Shown piece by piece: positions 21,321 through 34,075 of a stretch of DNA of 64,000 nt (positions are counted from its first letter, which is position 1; each line of letters starts with the position of its first letter). The stretch is taken from NCBI GenBank assembly GCA_022702545.1, contig JAHRBC010000005.1, positions 3,410,001 through 3,474,000 on the forward strand. Direction: 5' to 3'. Below the pieces are notes generated by a model that searched no databases, was not told where the DNA came from, and saw only the letters and a list, made by a program, of their open reading frames with translations. Origin of the DNA: Phycomyces nitens (lineage: Eukaryota; Mucoromycota; Mucoromycetes; Mucorales; Phycomycetaceae). The position numbers and the translations under genes are program-made.

Positions 21321-22557
21321 ATGTATAACTTTGACCCCTCCCAAATTTCAGTGAACAATCCCATGTTTGCTGCTATTACCCGTAGTGCAATGGCCAACAA
21401 TAGTAGCATGCAAGCACCTCTAATTGCTGCTACTAGCCCAGTACCAGAAGTTGTTCATAACTTTCAAGGACTAGAAGATCCTGTTCTCACCTTGTTGCGT
21501 TCAACCAATGCAAATATCAATAGTCTTGCTGATCAAATAAAAATGATTACGACTATTGTTGGGGACTCCAAAGGTTTAATCACCCGTTTGGAGCAAACAG
21601 TAAAGGAGATTGTTGATGCCCAGACAGTCATCAGCACCACTACAGTCAGCCAAAACACGGCAGTAGAGATCCAGAGGATGCCAGATTTTCGATCCCTTTT
21701 GGAGGAGAATCATGTTCCTGGAAAAAGACATCGTCAGATATCTGTAAGTTTTGTTAGAAAACATAGTGATGGTAAATATATTAAATGCTTTATTCATAGA
21801 AAATGATCAATGGTTACTTGAAAAGCCAGATTTTAAACACATTGATCCTTTAAAAGAAGCTGAAAATGATGCGAAACCAGGGTGGTGCCTGACCAGCTAC
21901 TTTAAGGGTGGATACAACCATGGTTTGGCCATGGTATTGATTGCCAACCTGAGAAACCAGGAAGCTTCTGTTGGGGTCGCAACAAGCAATCTTGCCAGAA
22001 TGGTTAAAAACCATTTCTGCAATCAGGTGTGTCAGTTTCGCAGATCTCCAGAGGCTGCGGATAAAAAACGATTAGCATCTAGAAGGCATCAGCGTGGTGT
22101 GGCAGTAAGTTTTGGGCAATCACTTTAATAAATATAGTTTAATTTAAATTGATGAAATAAATATCTAGCTTCTTCGACGTCGTTCTGGTGCATATGCCAA
22201 GTATAAAGAACGGATTGACCGAGAGATGGGAAAGTCTGACTGTGTCAAGGTGTTGCAAAAGGCCGCAATGTCAGATGATGAGACTGATGGTGAAGATCAG
22301 CTCACAGCTTACCGACCAAGCTGGAGAAGTGATGAGGTAATATATATTTAAATATTATTCTTTATATTAAAAATTAAATATACTTAATTATTATAATATA
22401 GCTCCAAAAGTTCCTGGACATGGTTGATGATTTTGCTTCCCAGTCTTTGAAGAAGAAAGCAGCCCGATTGTTGAAGCGTGTTGCAGCTATGAAAGAAGCT
22501 GAACTGCCTGTTGATTTAGCAGTCCCACTCCCTCAATGGGCTGTAAAAAATAATTAA
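21321..22557 (+). pseudogene. CACTA gene 2, C copy, frameshifted in exon 2
   Basis: Exons are 21321-21743 (141 codons), 21800-22104, 22169-22336 and 22402-22557. Exon 2 is 305 nt against 306 in all other families, and the frame changes near 21831: it begins KMINGYLK and continues in the next frame as HIDPLKEAENDAKPGW. Exon 3 ends in AMSDDETD and RPSWRSDE, and exon 4 ends in LPQWAVKNN. A one-base deletion explains this. Exon 1 has a coiled-coil-like stretch. It converges on the C transposase, 106 bases apart. Confidence 0.7.
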
Positions 22558-22663
22558 ATATATTCTATTTTGTTCTATTTTGCTCTATCTTATTTATCTG
22601 AGCCATATATTCCCAATATTTTTGATTATGTTGATAGTAAAAAAAATAGTATTATATATATAT

Positions 22664-25600
22664 TTATGCGTATATTTTTCTAAGTAAAGGGACAATGAGC
22701 GTCTTAATGTTTCGACTTTCTGTTATATGCTCTCCAATGGCAACTGACAACAGAATACGGTGTACTGGCAGAATGTTTTGGTAATCGCCTCTGGTAAATG
22801 TCGTCTCACACAGCTCTACATCTTGTCCACTTCTTACATCTTGGCTTGCTGTCCGGTACCACTTAATGTATGCAAAAACATGCTGATCAAATTGGCCAGT
22901 TCTTGGATCAAAGATGGCATTTGCAAAAAGGTATTGAATTTGGCCAGTGAAGGCACTAATCCCACGGTCATTGTTCTCACCAAATAAGGCTTGTATATAT
23001 GATCCGCGGTTGGCTCTACCATTGCAACTTTTATAAACCTGGCCAAGAAGATTGATGGAAGGAATCTTCTGGATCATGTTGTTGATGAATGTCTCCCCAA
23101 AAACTGCATCTCGATATCCTCTTATTTGATCATCACCATATGACGTGCGGTAGAACTCAAGCAGGTGGGCATACTCTTCTTCTTTCATTGGCATGTGGTT
23201 GCCAAGAGCAAGAGGAAAGGCAGACGGTGGCAGTGGTTCATTGCCTTTGACACCAAATATATTGCGTTTGGCGGAGTCAAGGAAGTTCTTCAGGTGGAAT
23301 CCAGCAGGAGAGAAAGGAATGTATGGCGTAGTGGGGATGGTGACAGCAGGAGCAATATGGACAAGTTCAGAAATCAAAGAAGTGTGCGATTTGTTTTCAA
23401 CAAATGGCAAGATTCCACGGGCAAGATCAACTTTGAATATATCCTCAAGGTACTTTCTCATAAAGGTTCCCTCAAAGCCATCTTTCTTATTTGTGGAGTA
23501 GCTTTTCAAGATACCATTATATCATTCAAAGCTGAATAACCAGTACCCATATACTGGCCCAAAGTTCAGGATCGTTTCTTGCAGATGAAGATGCAGATGC
23601 ATATTAGGTGAGATGAATTCTGTGCCGTATATGTTCTGACATTGACGGCCAAACAACTCCAGACAGTAGTGGGCCTCAGCCAATTCATCTTTGGATATGC
23701 TCGGTCTTGCCAAGTATCTGCACCCATTCACAAAGCACATCCAGTTGTCCAGATTCTCGCGTGGTAAACGACCCAGCAAAAGAACAGGGGAGTACACCAG
23801 GCACCAAGATCTCCACTCATTGGCCTTCATGAAAGGAAAATCCTTTCCAATTTTCTTTCTTAGTGGCGTGAAGTCTGGGGGAAGGACCATGGTCTCAGCC
23901 TGTTGCTGCATTTCTGTCAAGTGTCTATTGGTAATCAGGCCAGCTGATCTCCACTTCTTCATCATACGTTTCGCGGTTCCCAGAAAGAGGTTATGCATCG
24001 GGTCAATAATGGTGCACTCGACTACATTAAAGTACTCAAGATTATGGAGTTCCGACCAGCGGACACCATTCTCTCTTTCCATCCTCTTCTGTTCAGTATC
24101 ACTTGACGCACTCTTCCAGGCAGCAGCATGTTGACGGTTTTCAATATCTGTTCGAGCCACCCACTCTGAGAAGACGAACCCAGAATAGTCCATTCCAGCA
24201 TTTCCAGGAAGGCGAGAAAACCTGCGATTACACTTGTGGCAGGCGTTTGTACTGGCATGGGATGTAAATCCACATGTTTTGCGAGCTGCAGGAATATCAC
24301 AAGCAACCAAAAGAAGAGCTGCATGAACAAGAGCACCAGAAGGACAATGGAAGGTCAGCATAATGATACCACCATACAATTTCTTGAGTTCGACAACAAG
24401 AGGGGCCAAATAGTGATTGATTTCACTTGTTCTTGCTTCTTTCGGACCTGGCATCAAACCAACAAGTACTACGTTCTCCTTCTTGTACCTCTCCTCTCTT
24501 GGCAAATTATTGATTGAAAGGTAGATCGCTCCACAAGAATAAGCAACCCCATCAAAAGGCTGAAACCAATCAATATTCAATGTGAGCATCAGAGACCGCT
24601 CATGGGCTACAAATTGTTCATCGTTTCGGTCTTTCAGTGCACCCCACTTTGCTCCATCGTAGATATCAAACAGTGTGTCTGGAACTTGCTGTCTGAATCT
24701 CCAATGGTTGACCATGCGCTCAAATTCAGGACGGCGGAAGAGAGAAGACAAGGTGTTTGTGACCGAGTTGTACATGTACACCCTTTTTGGTGGAGCCAAG
24801 CTACTGGATGACCCCAAGAAAAGCTCATTTTCGCACATATTTCCGGAAAGCTTTCTGAAAGTACAGCACTGTGGAACCATCTCGGACTCGGAATATATCT
24901 TGTGGCATTCACCACAGGCCACATAACGTTGGACTCCTTTTGTTACTGAATTCAACCCCGTCATATTGTAGAGGGCATTCAGACTCAATGGCAGGCGGAA
25001 CGATTGCCCAAATTGAGCCAAAACCTCATTAATGAACTTGATCAATATGACACCACCTGAGTTGACAACGTATTTGGAGATGAAGAACGCAGCAAAGGAG
25101 GCAATGAATAGATGGGTTGGGTTGGTTGGCATATCAAAGACAAAGGATTGGTCTATTTAATTTATTGAATTAATATCTCTGATATTTTTTTTAAAATATT
25201 TTGCGATTTTACTAACCTTCAATTGTCTCATATTCCTCTTCAAAGGTATCAGAATTCACGGATTCCACACTCTCAGCATCATCGTCAACTTCAGCAAAAG
25301 GTGAGCTTGGCATTTCTTCATGGGCTATAAAACCAAAATATTATAGACAACAATTAGTTAAAAGCTTTTAATAAAATTATATACATACATTCAACATGAG
25401 TCTCAACAATGATGTTGGTCTCAATCTCCATGTCATTGCCATTGCCATTCACATTCATGACCATTGCTTCAGGGACCAATGCTATATTATATAATATTAT
25501 TAAATTTCCGCCAAAAAATTATTTGTGTCTGTACATACATGAATCCTGTCTTTGTAATCTTCGCAAAATATCATCAGCAACATGTCTGCGATATGTTTGG

Positions 25601-25683
25601 GCTGATACCAGCTCGAATGTTCTGCCAGTTGGTGAGCATACAGAGCACTTGCATTCAACTTCGTTGCTTGAGTAAAAAGACAT
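22664..25683 (-). pseudogene. CACTA Tnp2-type transposase, C copy, one nonsense codon
   Basis: Exons are 25683-25539 (145 nt, zinc knuckle CKCSVC...RRH), 25481-25389, 25324-25217 and 25152-22664, all joined in phase 1. The Tnp2 motifs are present: TLNIDWFQPFDG, GLMPGPKEA, CDIPAARKTCGF, IIDPMHNLFLGTAKRM and HLHLHLQETI. In the GFERYNG motif the Arg codon has become TGA (23524-23522), a CpG transition right beside the catalytic Glu. Beyond it the frame continues open for 281 further codons. The enzyme is presumably dead by this single change. Confidence 0.85.
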
Positions 25684-25931
25684 TTTGAGTTGTTTTGTAT
25701 TTAAAAAAATTAACAGGAAAGGGTAACCATTTGAAAATATGCTTTTTTTTATAGTTTTTATAACACAAATGTAACGACCAAAAGGTAAATCATATTTATT
25801 ATCCAATAGAACAGACTCAAAACTACTGGCGCAGTTGAAAATAAAAAAGTTTATTGAGTTCAATTTTGATACACTTGTACCTTTAATTCCACTGAAATAT
25901 CTCTAAATGAAAGTGTATATTTTTTGCAGTG

Positions 25932-27306
25932 TGACAGGTACGTTGATTTTGTCATCATTGACCAAGAAGTGTCTTTGCTGCTATTGCTATTATTAGTCAA
26001 ATAATCTCTTACCTACCCATGGAAAAAGTAATTAGAATATACTCCAAGCTTATCACGTCAAACTTGAAGGGCGGTAGAAATGCCAGTTTGCTTGTTGAGC
26101 GCTTTGCTGTTCATAGCTTTGTCAGTTCAGCAAACAGCTCTCAGAATTATCCTAGTACAAGTCAGCCGTCCACATATAATGAAGCAAGTTTCTTAGATCT
26201 TCCAGATGGTGTAAGTGCTGCCCAGCTATGGGAGCCATTCAACTGACATGCCAGCTTGAATGATGATGACTTGGAAGGTGTCAGCAGCCCTGTTGTCAAG
26301 AATACTTTGGCAAAGTACTATGTGCGAAACAGTGGTATGAACAGTATTGAACTTGATAACCTGACGATTGTTGTTGCTTCTCGTCTTTGGAAAAATTCAA
26401 CCGTACATTCTTCATGTATGTACCGAAGAATAAAAAACAAGACCAGACGTGGCAATCATCATGTGATGTTCACCTGTCCATACAGAAAGTGAGTATTGGT
26501 ATTAGTCAAAATACAAAATAGAGATCACTTGCATTTTTTATATTTTTATCTAGCCGTCGCAATATAACTATTCAAAGCTGGTTTGTTGGCACCGTGGAAT
26601 TTTATTTTGAGCATAAAGAGGTTGATGGCACACCGCACTTTCTGGCATTTGTTGAAGTGATGAAAGAGCATGGTACAGCAGCCCATGACTCATCTGTGCC
26701 AATCGTAATACGGCGGTCACACAGCTCAACTGGACAAACAACCCAGCCAAAATATGCTGTTAATGTGGATGACATTCAGCATCAAGTTGGGCTCATCCAG
26801 TACCCTCCGAGTAGTAATCAGTTCTTTATCATTGCACCATATTACGTGTTTAATGACAATCTGCGTGTGACCATGGGGAACCTTGCCACTTTATAAAAAT
26901 TTTCTTTTTCTTTTTTCTTTCCTTATAAATATCAATACCAAATAAAATAAAATAAAATGGCTAATAATGTGAAAAACAAAAAAATTGTTTCAAAAAAACG
27001 GTAGCATAACTACCGTTTTGTTCACACAGGCGAAAAATTATTTTTCTCAAAAATGCGCAACATCTTTAACACCAAATAAAATGCTCATTTCAATAAATAA
27101 CATTGCCTAAAAACTTATGAGCCCTTTCTATGGTACTACAACTACCTCATTGCCTGATGAAAAGACATTCCATGCGACTTTTATGAATCGGCATCGATGA
27201 CATTACCTTTCAACCACAATCTGCGGAGATAAAGTGCTCTAAAATCATAAAAAACAGTAGTTATGCTACCATTTTTGGCACAGCTACCAGTCCTTCCGCC
27301 GTAGTG
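25932..27306 (+). mobile_element. X3: right part of a non-autonomous CACTA-like element
   Basis: It begins inside X at the point 'tgacaggtacg' (compare X4 44370) because C sits to its left. It ends at 27306 with CTTCCGCCGTAGTG. Subterminal CGGTAG...CTACCG repeats lie at about 26998-27020 and 27256-27290. The element is inserted into the 5' part of A2; the flank is GCA. Confidence 0.85.
26019..26896 (+). pseudogene. X-element remnant of a transposase C-terminal region (X3 copy)
   Basis: Exon 1 starts at 26019 and is broken at 26244-26246 by TGA within EPFN-stop-HASL, most simply CGA to TGA. It continues to about 26488, where a GTGAGT donor follows CPYRK. Exon 2 runs from about 26555 to 26896 and ends NLATL. 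The order WFVGTVEFYFEHK, HFLAFVEVMKEH, KYAVNVDDIQ and FFIIAPYYVF parallels the C-terminal domain of the A transposase (YTGQIQYLFTHK, HVFAFVKWF, ILPVHRILL, MLVIPLP). I infer that X is an internally deleted CACTA element retaining the transposase tail. The same TGA is in X4 and X5. Confidence 0.55.
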
Positions 27307-28019
27307 GCACTTGTTTCCTTTTTTATCTTACAATCGAATCACACAAAATATGTCTTCTACTTCCCAAAACAACACTGCCTGTTACTGTAACAAATGCAAT
27401 GGTAACCAAGAAGGGTTCTCTATGGTATCCAGACGCAATTATCAGCGTCATGCCAAAAGAGCAAGAATTGAAGAGGCTGGACAAACTGAGAGTAGTATGT
27501 ATTAATTTTGTATTTACTGTGCAATAATAACCATTATTCTTTAATTGAACCTCAGGCACACAAAGTGTCATTATGGATGTTGATGTTGAGGGTAAAAAAT
27601 ATTTATTTGAAAACCAGTTTAAGGGCAATAAACTAATCTATTCCATATTTGTAGCAATCCCGATGTTTGAATCTGAATCCATGGAAACAATGGGCAGTCA
27701 GGCCAACCTACCTTTTTTGGATTCTGTCCCGATGTCTGACAATGATTTGGCTGACAATGAGGTCAATGGTGATGACACCGAGATTGCCAATGACAGCAAC
27801 AATGGCAACAATGAAGAGAGTGATGTTGAGGAGATTGATGTTGAGGAGTTCAACGGCGAAGGTCAGTATTGAATAACTATCATAAAGAAGCATGCCAAAA
27901 TTGAGTGTTAATAATTTTCCTTTTTTAAAACAGAACCCTTTGGTGCTCCTGGTATGCCCGAAAATCTAGTGCATAGGGCTATTGCCCACTGCAAAAAATA
28001 ATCTAAATCATTACAATAT

Positions 28020-29663
28020 TAAAAGTTTATAATTGTAATTTTATGTATTAATTTAATATCTGATAGATAAATTTTAATAAATACCCAGTCAGTATATTAA
28101 AGAATAACTGACCAGATATTATATATTAACATGTCAGATTTGAAAATTTGGTGTGAGCTTAGTTATAAAGATTGTGTATAAACTCTATTCCAAAAGCAAA
28201 CATACATACTATTACAAATTAAGAATAAAAACATGCACTGTTTGAGAACACCTGTCTGAGAAGAACATATATCTAGGCATGTAATAACAGCAGTGTTTTG
28301 CATTTTTTTGATGACAATGATTCGATCAATTGCTTCGGAAAAGCTGTTCTTTTTGGTATTAATTCTAAAAATAATATTCTCAATTGGAAATTGGTTTGTA
28401 GGAATATATTTTTATTTTTATTTTTATTTTGAATAAAAAAGAATCGCTCATAATAATAATTGCTCTATAATATTTATTCTAATATATATATATAATTCTT
28501 GATTGTATGAGAGAGATGTAGATACTTGCTTTATGGATATATTCTATAATAAATAGCAAATGCTATTAATATGATTGATTTTGATACTATTAATCAAATT
28601 ATATAATACCTTGCTTCCTTGATTTGCTTGATATCTTTTTAGAGCTAGAGAATATTGTGAGAAAAATTATTAAATATTTATACCAGCTTACTTATTATAT
28701 ATAGTCCTTGGAAATGTTGAATACTTTGATTTAATAAAGGCAAAGACAAACTTTTGAAATAGAATACTAAGTAGAGATAGCAATGAGTAAGAATATTAAA
28801 AAATATTTTTCAAGTATATATACTTACTAGAGGTATGAATTTCTGGAGGGCGGCTATATAGATACATAACATTTCTAATAGAATATGTATCAGTAAGAAT
28901 AATAATCGAATGTAATAAAGAACATAGTACTTATCTTTGTATACCAGAATGATTTTGATTTTGTTTGCCAGGAGTATATATGGCAAACCGCGCTTTAGAA
29001 GAAGTACTTGGATGATAATAAAAAGTAGAGAAAAAAAAAATGGATGAATAAAAAACAATCCTTGAAATAGCCGTAGAATCTGAGAGATGATTACGTATTT
29101 TTTTTTTGAAAATAAAAAAATAAAAATATGTTTGTTGTGAATACCAAGTATGCAAAAAGGCGATTAACACACTGTGCGCAAACCCAGTCTGTAATATTCG
29201 TTGTACTCTCAGTGCTACATGAATGGTTTAGGAAATAAAAATATAAAAACAATAGAAATAGGCATACTCATAAAAGATATTATTTTATAAAACAAATGAA
29301 TATTTAGTTATATGATTAGAATGAATATTCAAGTAATTAATCAAACTAAAGATCTGAAGATATTAAATAATAATTATATATATATCATTGTCAAATCTAG
29401 ATCTTATAAATATTAAGATAGACAACATTTCTTGATATCGGGCAAGTACCGACTGGAACACAGATAGATCCTCTGCTTGATTGATATGTCATAAGAATAA
29501 CAATTCATTTTTATATTTATAATCAAAATATCCAAAGATTTTTTCAAGCAGACCTTAACACTAAATAGTAAAATGTATGTTGATACTTGAACAGCTATAT
29601 TTTATAGAGAGATGACTATCAGACATATACTTACAATTGAATAAATACCAGAATCTGTAAATC
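28020..29663. other. D long subterminal region, no clear gene
   Basis: This very AT-rich stretch occupies the place of gene 3. On the minus strand near 28830-29010 there is a block with a short resemblance to gene 3 exon ends ('tcctg' before a gt), and a hydrophobic open stretch that is probably a product of base composition. I could not support a gene. Confidence 0.3.
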
Positions 29664-30895
29664 ATGAGCCAACAATTAAACAAGGGAAAGAAGAACATGT
29701 CTGCAAGAGCGTCATCATCCAGATCACTACTTACCACAGTGAACACTGGTCGTGTTGGTACCCCTCGCCCATTGCTTGCTTCTAGATCTGACGATGTAAC
29801 AATTCCCAGGAGTGAATATAACACTATGGTTGGCCTTTTATCCACTGTTGATAAAAAGTTAACTGGTGTATCAACACAAGTTGGCGTGGTGTATGATAAC
29901 GAAAGGCAAATGATGTTGTCTCTCAATGGTCTTGTTGCTTGCCAAGCCAGAGACCAAGTATCAGTCCAAATGCCCGTGGTAGAAAATGATGAGATTGTGA
30001 ATATCATCCAACCTGAAGATATTCTTTCTGTCTCTAACTCACAAGTTAGCCTTCAGGATATTGTCAGTGCAACAAGATATCCAAAGTTATCTGTAAGTTC
30101 TAAATGAAACAGTAATATCAAAATATATTATTAATATATACTTTCAGAAAGTTATTCGAGATTACTTGAAAAACTTTCATCTTAAATCAGACGATCCCAG
30201 TTTGATCAAGGATAATGAAGAGAAGCCAACTTGGGATGTCAGTGTTGGATTGGCTGATGATGTCAATCAGAATCTAGCAAATGCTCTGATCATATATGCC
30301 CGTGAACAGTCTGAATCAACATCAGTAACAGGAAAAGAACTGGGCACAATAATTATAAATAATTATTATAACCGTTTGGCTGATAGCAAGCTTGTGCCAG
30401 AGCTTAGAGAAGCAAAAAAGACAGCAAACCGAAGAGGCAACCGAAAAACTGAAGTAAGTGAATATTAAATAAAATACGCAAATATTTATATATTATGCTT
30501 TGTTTCACTTTAGCTTTTCAAGAGACGAAAGAGAACCTTTGTAAAGCACAAGGAAGCTGTTGAAAGAAGATTCAACAGGGATGCCAGTGGCGTCTTTCAT
30601 AGAGATGTAATGTCAGATGATGAAACAGACATGGAGATCACTGTGAGAGTACTTTGTCCGAACTGGAGGAGTGATGAGGTAAAACACAGGCAGATTGATA
30701 TTTCTTATATTTTATGTCTAATGATAAAATATATCTGTATAGCTGAATGAGCTGTTTGACTTTTTGGACATGCTTGCCAAAAAAGATCTAGGAAAGAAAG
30801 CCAGTCAATTGAAGACTCGTCATTACGTAGTCATGCAAAAGACAATTCCTCGCGGCTTAGTAGCCAAAATTCCCGCGTGGTCAAAACGTGAATAA
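29664..30895 (+). CDS. CACTA gene 2, D copy, four exons (350 aa)
   Basis: Exons are 29664-30092, 30148-30453 (306 nt), 30514-30678 and 30743-30895, all phase 0. Exon 1 is Ser-rich and then predicted coiled coil (TMVGLLSTVDKKLTGVSTQV). Exon 2 starts KVIRDYLKNF and has the basic helical core. Exon 3 ends with VMSDDETDME and CPNWRSDE. The frame is open throughout although the neighbouring transposase has lost a catalytic residue. Likely role: binding of element ends, by position only. Confidence 0.8.
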
Positions 30896-30994
30896 ATCAA
30901 CAAGCATCTCTTTTTCACTCCTTCATCTATATTGATTTTGGCATATATATATTGCATATTTTATGTAAGAAAGTCAAAAATAATAATAAGAAGA

Positions 30995-33900
30995 TTAAGC
31001 ATAAATTTTTCTAGGCAATGGAATAACAATGACTTTGGCTGCACCACGGCCAGAAGCTTGATTGCCAATTGCAATTGGGGATAGAATTTGATGAACTGGT
31101 AGAATGTTGTCATAGTCATATTTCTGAAAGGTTGGCTTATACATATCAATTCCTTGGTCTATTCTTGGCTGATGTTGAAGAACTTCGTACCATTCAACAA
31201 AAGCAAAGACATGCTGAGGATTGAGCCTTGTCATAAAATTGTCATGGGTGGGTTTTGGGCAAAAGTTGTGGGCAAAAAGATACTTTATATAGCCAGCATA
31301 GGTATAGCTTGACTCACTATTTTTCTCGATATATATAGCCTGGATATATGACCCTCTTGTGTTTGACCCTTCACCACTTTTGTAGACTTGGCCAAGAAGA
31401 TTAATGTATAGAATCTTCTGGATTCGGTCATTTACAAAATTTGAGCTCTGGACCACACCTTTGGCACTTTGCAAGAGATTGTCTTGGTACTCAATGCGAT
31501 AGAACTTGAGAAGGCAATTGTACTTGGCCGTTCTCATTGTTGTTGGCTCTTGGAGTTTTAATGACAAGGCTGATGGTGGAAGAGACTCATTTCCCAATAT
31601 GGATATTTCAGTTTCCATTGCAGAGTCAACAAACGTAGGCAAGTGAAATATGGTGATCATATTGTTTTGGGCAGGGATTGTGGCATAGGTTTCTGTTATA
31701 CTGGTAGACAGTTTTTGGAAGAGGGAGAGGTGAGATGGGTTGGTGAGGGTGGTGAGGTGTGATCTGTAAAAATCGCCCTTTGATGCATTTTCGATGAATT
31801 TATCCATATAGGTTTTTTCAAAGCCATTCTTCTTGTTCGTGTTGAAACCTTTGATTAGGCCATTGTATCGTTTGAAGCTAAAAAGCCAGTATCCGTATAT
31901 TGGGCCAAAATCTTGGATCGTTTCTTTCAGGTGAAGGTGAAGGTGCATATTGGGCGATAGAAGATCAGGTTCATACAATTTCTCACATCCAATGCAGAAT
32001 TTCTCTAGACTGTTGTGAGCTTGGCTTAACTCTTCATTGGTGATACTTGGCTTTGTCAACAATCGGCATGCATCAACAAAATGGATCCAGTTGACAAAAA
32101 GATCATTGCGTAATCTGGACTTAAGCACGACAGGAGAATATATCAAGCACCAGGATTTCCATTCATCGGCTTTCATGAAAGGAAATCCCTTTCCAATCTT
32201 TGTAGTCAATGTGGTATAGTCTGGTGGCAGAGTCATGGTATTTGCTTCGTTTTGCATTTCTACAAGATCATGGTCATTGAGAAGATTGTCGAATAACCAT
32301 TTTTCAACCATTCTCTTTGCAGTTCCCAGGAAAAGGTTGTGCATTGGATCAATTATGGTTGATTGTACGGGCTCAAAGTATCCTAGTCGATGAAGCTCTG
32401 ACCAGCGAACCCCATTTTCAACCTCCAATCGTTTTCTCTCCACATTAGTTGCTGCATTCTTCCACATAATAGCATGCTTCAGATTTTCTTCTTTGGTTCT
32501 GCCTATCCATTCAGAAAACTTGAAGCCAGAATAATCAACGATGCTGGTACCTTCAAACCGATGGAAGTGGCGATTACACTTATGGCATGCATTTGTACTG
32601 TTGTGCGAAGTGAATCCACAAGTTTTTCTTGCAGCAGGTATATCACATGCAACCATTAGCAGAGCAGCACGGACCAGAGTCTTGGAGCAGGTGTGGGTGT
32701 TGATATAGATGCCTGTGTACAATTCTTTAAGCTCATCAACAAGAGGCCGAAGATAATTATTTATCTCTGAAGTGCTGGCTTCTTTTGGTCCAGGCATCAG
32801 ACCCACAAGTATGACATTCTCTGCCTTATTTCGCTCTTCTCTTGGGAGGTTGTTGATCGTCAGATATATTGCTCCACAGGAATATGTCACCCCATCAAAG
32901 GGTTGGAACCAATCGATGTTGAGAGTGAGCAGCAATGACCTTTTCTTGGCAACAAATTGTAAACCAGCTTCATCCACAAACTCCTTCCACATTCTTCCAT
33001 CGTATACGTCAAACATTGTTCCAGCAATCTTTGGTCCACGGTTCCACTTGTTGATTTGATTCTCAAACGTAGGGCGCTGGAACAATTTTTTCAAAGCTGT
33101 TTTGAGGGAGTTATATACATATGTGCGGTTTGGTCTCAGAGTTTTACTGTTGTTGATTTTGTACAATGCATTTCCACACTCTCTATTGCTTCCAAGTTTC
33201 TTGAAGTCGCATGTACTAGGAGCTCCATTAACATCACTGAAGATACTATGACAATTTCCACATGCTACATATTTTGACACGCCACTTGTCAAGTCGCTGA
33301 ATCCACTCATTTTCTTCAAGCCAGGAATACTAGTAGGAAGACGAAATTCCTCGCCATAGTGCTCAAGAACCGAATTGATAAAGGTAATCAAAATGACGCT
33401 GCCTTCATCAACAACAAAACAAGATATAAACATGACAATGAACACTGTTATCAGTCGGTGCCATGGATCTTGAGGGAGGTTTGGTAAATTATCTATAGTT
33501 TGATTGAGCTGCATGTTAATATATTGCTTTTAGTAATAACATTATCCTTTTTTATTTTGCACCTGTTTCTTCATCCTGGTCCTGCTCTTCATCGTCATCA
33601 TTCTTCTCATAGTCTTCAGAGTCAGAGAAAGCATCAATATATTCTTCACCTGTTCCAAAAATAGACTCTTCCACTGAAAGAGGTAAGAGAAACTCTATAG
33701 TCTCAATTGGTAAAGGTGTACCAGGAGAAGAAATATTGTCTATGGATACACAATTTAAATACGGTTGAATACCCCTTTGGTAAATAAAATAAAATTACAC
33801 TCAAAACCCTCATCAGCCTGGTCTATTTCCATAGTATTATTGATGGTGTTTACTTGGCTTGAATATGCTATTTGGTTTGGATTATATATTATTATTATTA

Positions 33901-34075
33901 AGGTCTATATTTCTGTAGCTTATTTACTATTAATCTGACTGTTAAACAATTTGTCCTCATCGCTTTGGACATGGCGAGCTGCAGTTCTTTTGCTCGTCAT
34001 TGTGAAGCCAGAATGATTGCGAGAGCATTTCGAGCATCTGCATTGCACTTCATTGGAATTACGAATGGAAGACAT
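30995..34075 (-). CDS. CACTA Tnp2-type transposase, D copy, open but catalytic Glu replaced
   Basis: Exon 1 is 34075-33940 (136 nt, C-R-C-S-K-C...ARH zinc knuckle). Small acidic exons lie between about 33900 and 33550, and the large exon ends at 30995 with an 839-codon open stretch. Motifs present: TLNIDWFQPFDG, GLMPGPKEA, CDIPAARKTCGF, STIIDPMHNLFLGTAKRM and HLHLHLKETI. The third catalytic position reads SFKRYNG, Lys for Glu, explained by a CpG transition (TTC-GAA to TTC-AAA). A full-length but probably inactive protein is therefore expected. The internal exon boundaries are less sure than in A1. It is convergent with gene 2, 99 bases apart. Confidence 0.8.

Larger units (their letters stand above)
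19856..25931 (-). mobile_element. C: CACTA element, inverted, no matching target duplication
   Basis: The left end CACTGCAAAAAGCATACAG and the right end, read inverted, CACTGCAAAAAATATACAC match each other beyond the common terminal motif (both continue with TTTCAT). Gene order is gene 2 plus, then gene 1 minus with its zinc-knuckle exon next to 25931. The flanks are GAT and TGA, and the outer sequences are not two halves of one site: the left is the unassigned 19780-19855 piece and the right is X3. Confidence 0.8.

Noticed and set aside
28810..29058. An 82-codon Leu/Ile/Tyr-rich open frame in D
   Set aside because: Its composition is what AT-rich DNA gives by chance and it has no homologue in the other elements here.
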